Of a DNA stretch of 64,000 bases, positions 63,648-64,000 are shown one piece after another; the stretch's first letter is position 1, and each line of letters opens with the position of its first letter. This stretch comes from Batillaria attramentaria (Eukaryota; Mollusca; Gastropoda; Batillariidae). The stretch lies in NCBI GenBank assembly GCA_018292915.2, contig JACVVK020000141.1:1-64000 (forward strand), written 5' to 3'. The translations under genes and the position numbers were made by a program. Below the pieces are notes generated by a model. That model had not been told where the DNA came from, did not search any database, and saw nothing but the letters and a program-made list of their open reading frames with translations.

Positions 63648-64000
63648 ATGCCTCGCTTCCAGCCACCCTCGCCGTTCGACTTTTCCCAACCTCACACATG
63701 GCCAGAGTGGAAAGAAAGATTCCTACGCTTTCGTATAGCCACAAAACTGACTGCTGATACAGGCGAAGTTCAAGTTGCTAGTCTGATCTATGCTATGGGC
63801 AACGAAGCAGAGAAACTTTTCAAATCGTTCGAATTTGAAGCGGCACAGGAAGGACAGCCTGACCCAAGAGACACTTTTGACACAGTGTTGGAGAAGTTTT
63901 CAGCGCATTTCATGCCGAAACGTAACGTGATTCATGAGCGGGCCAAATTCCACTCTAGATGTCAGAAATCGGGGGAAACGGTAGAGCACTACGTCAGGGA
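63648..64000 (+). CDS. Gypsy gag, N-terminal part (runs off window)
   Basis: ATG 79 bp after the primer-binding site; 117 complete codons are open to the window end. Contains PEWKERFLRFRIATKL, SLIYAMGNEAEKLF and VIHERAKFHSRCQKSGETVE. It is clearly related to the gag part of the element at 23626-32046 (LIYSMGEKAERIF, LIHERAKFNTRVQ), so both belong to one lineage. It would form the capsid particle of the retrotransposon. Confidence 0.85.
   Translation, partial: MPRFQPPSPFDFSQPHTWPEWKERFLRFRIATKLTADTGEVQVASLIYAMGNEAEKLFKSFEFEAAQEGQPDPRDTFDTVLEKFSAHFMPKRNVIHERAKFHSRCQKSGETVEHYVR

Overview
This is a eukaryotic, animal nuclear window, most likely from a mollusc and probably a gastropod. That is inference from several things: introns with GT/AG borders; a membrane protein combining C-type lectin, EGF and Ig-like domains; a HECT-type ligase-like gene; P2X7-intracellular-domain genes; many (CA)n tracts; and a dense mix of LINEs, Ty3/gypsy elements, a tRNA-derived SINE and hairpin elements. 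No operon, CRISPR or prokaryotic feature is present.

Layout. 0-5.3 kb: an intronless 706-residue lectin/EGF/Ig-like receptor (1248-3368), flanked by copies of a repeat rich in TCAAGGTCA-type motifs, then an internally deleted CR1-like LINE. 5.3-15.4 kb: nested inverted repeats, including a 3.5 kb foldback-type element (7744-11246), a small MITE, a broken zinc-finger exon, and SINE-containing composite repeats. 15.4-20.3 kb: a tandem array of about 0.8 kb units split by a 1.77 kb TG...CA insertion with a 4-bp duplication. 21.4-23.4 kb: a duplicated unit carrying AACCGGTT clusters and a long polypurine tract.

23.6-32.0 kb: a three-level nest. A SINE-containing repeat is split by a Ty3/gypsy LTR retrotransposon (23626-32046, target duplication GGTGA). 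That retrotransposon's gag is in turn split by a 4.66 kb DNA-transposon-like insert (27086-31748, 9-bp duplication). The insert carries, inverted, a 2.8 kb segment with exon-like blocks that also occurs at 47314-50224. I read it as a candidate Pack-type (gene-fragment-capturing) transposon.

32.9-46.9 kb, minus strand: a HECT-ligase-like gene rebuilt as 14 exons (counting a 90-nt exon present three times) whose phases all agree. Its introns hold a 5'-truncated I/Nimb-like LINE, a SINE fragment, the TCAAGGTCA repeat, a MITE, a 1.2 kb TIR element and the 3 x 740 bp tandem that triplicates the 90-nt exon. Its first exon lies 150 bp from a 270-bp tract of TTTTCGCGAAAA palindromes.

51.8-59.5 kb, plus strand: parts of a second, unidentified gene whose small phase-0 exons are also duplicated. 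A full-length RTE-like LINE sits 13 nt upstream of one of these exons. 59.9-62.0 kb: a P2X7-intracellular-domain gene with two 1-base frame breaks, and a second broken copy. 62.1-64.0 kb: a gypsy gag on the minus strand broken by an insertion, followed by the 5' LTR, primer-binding site and gag of another gypsy element that runs off the window.

The two gene-bearing regions look like products of local exon and segment duplication inside a repeat-rich locus. Gene models come from splice signals, phase agreement and protein-likeness only. No homology search was possible.
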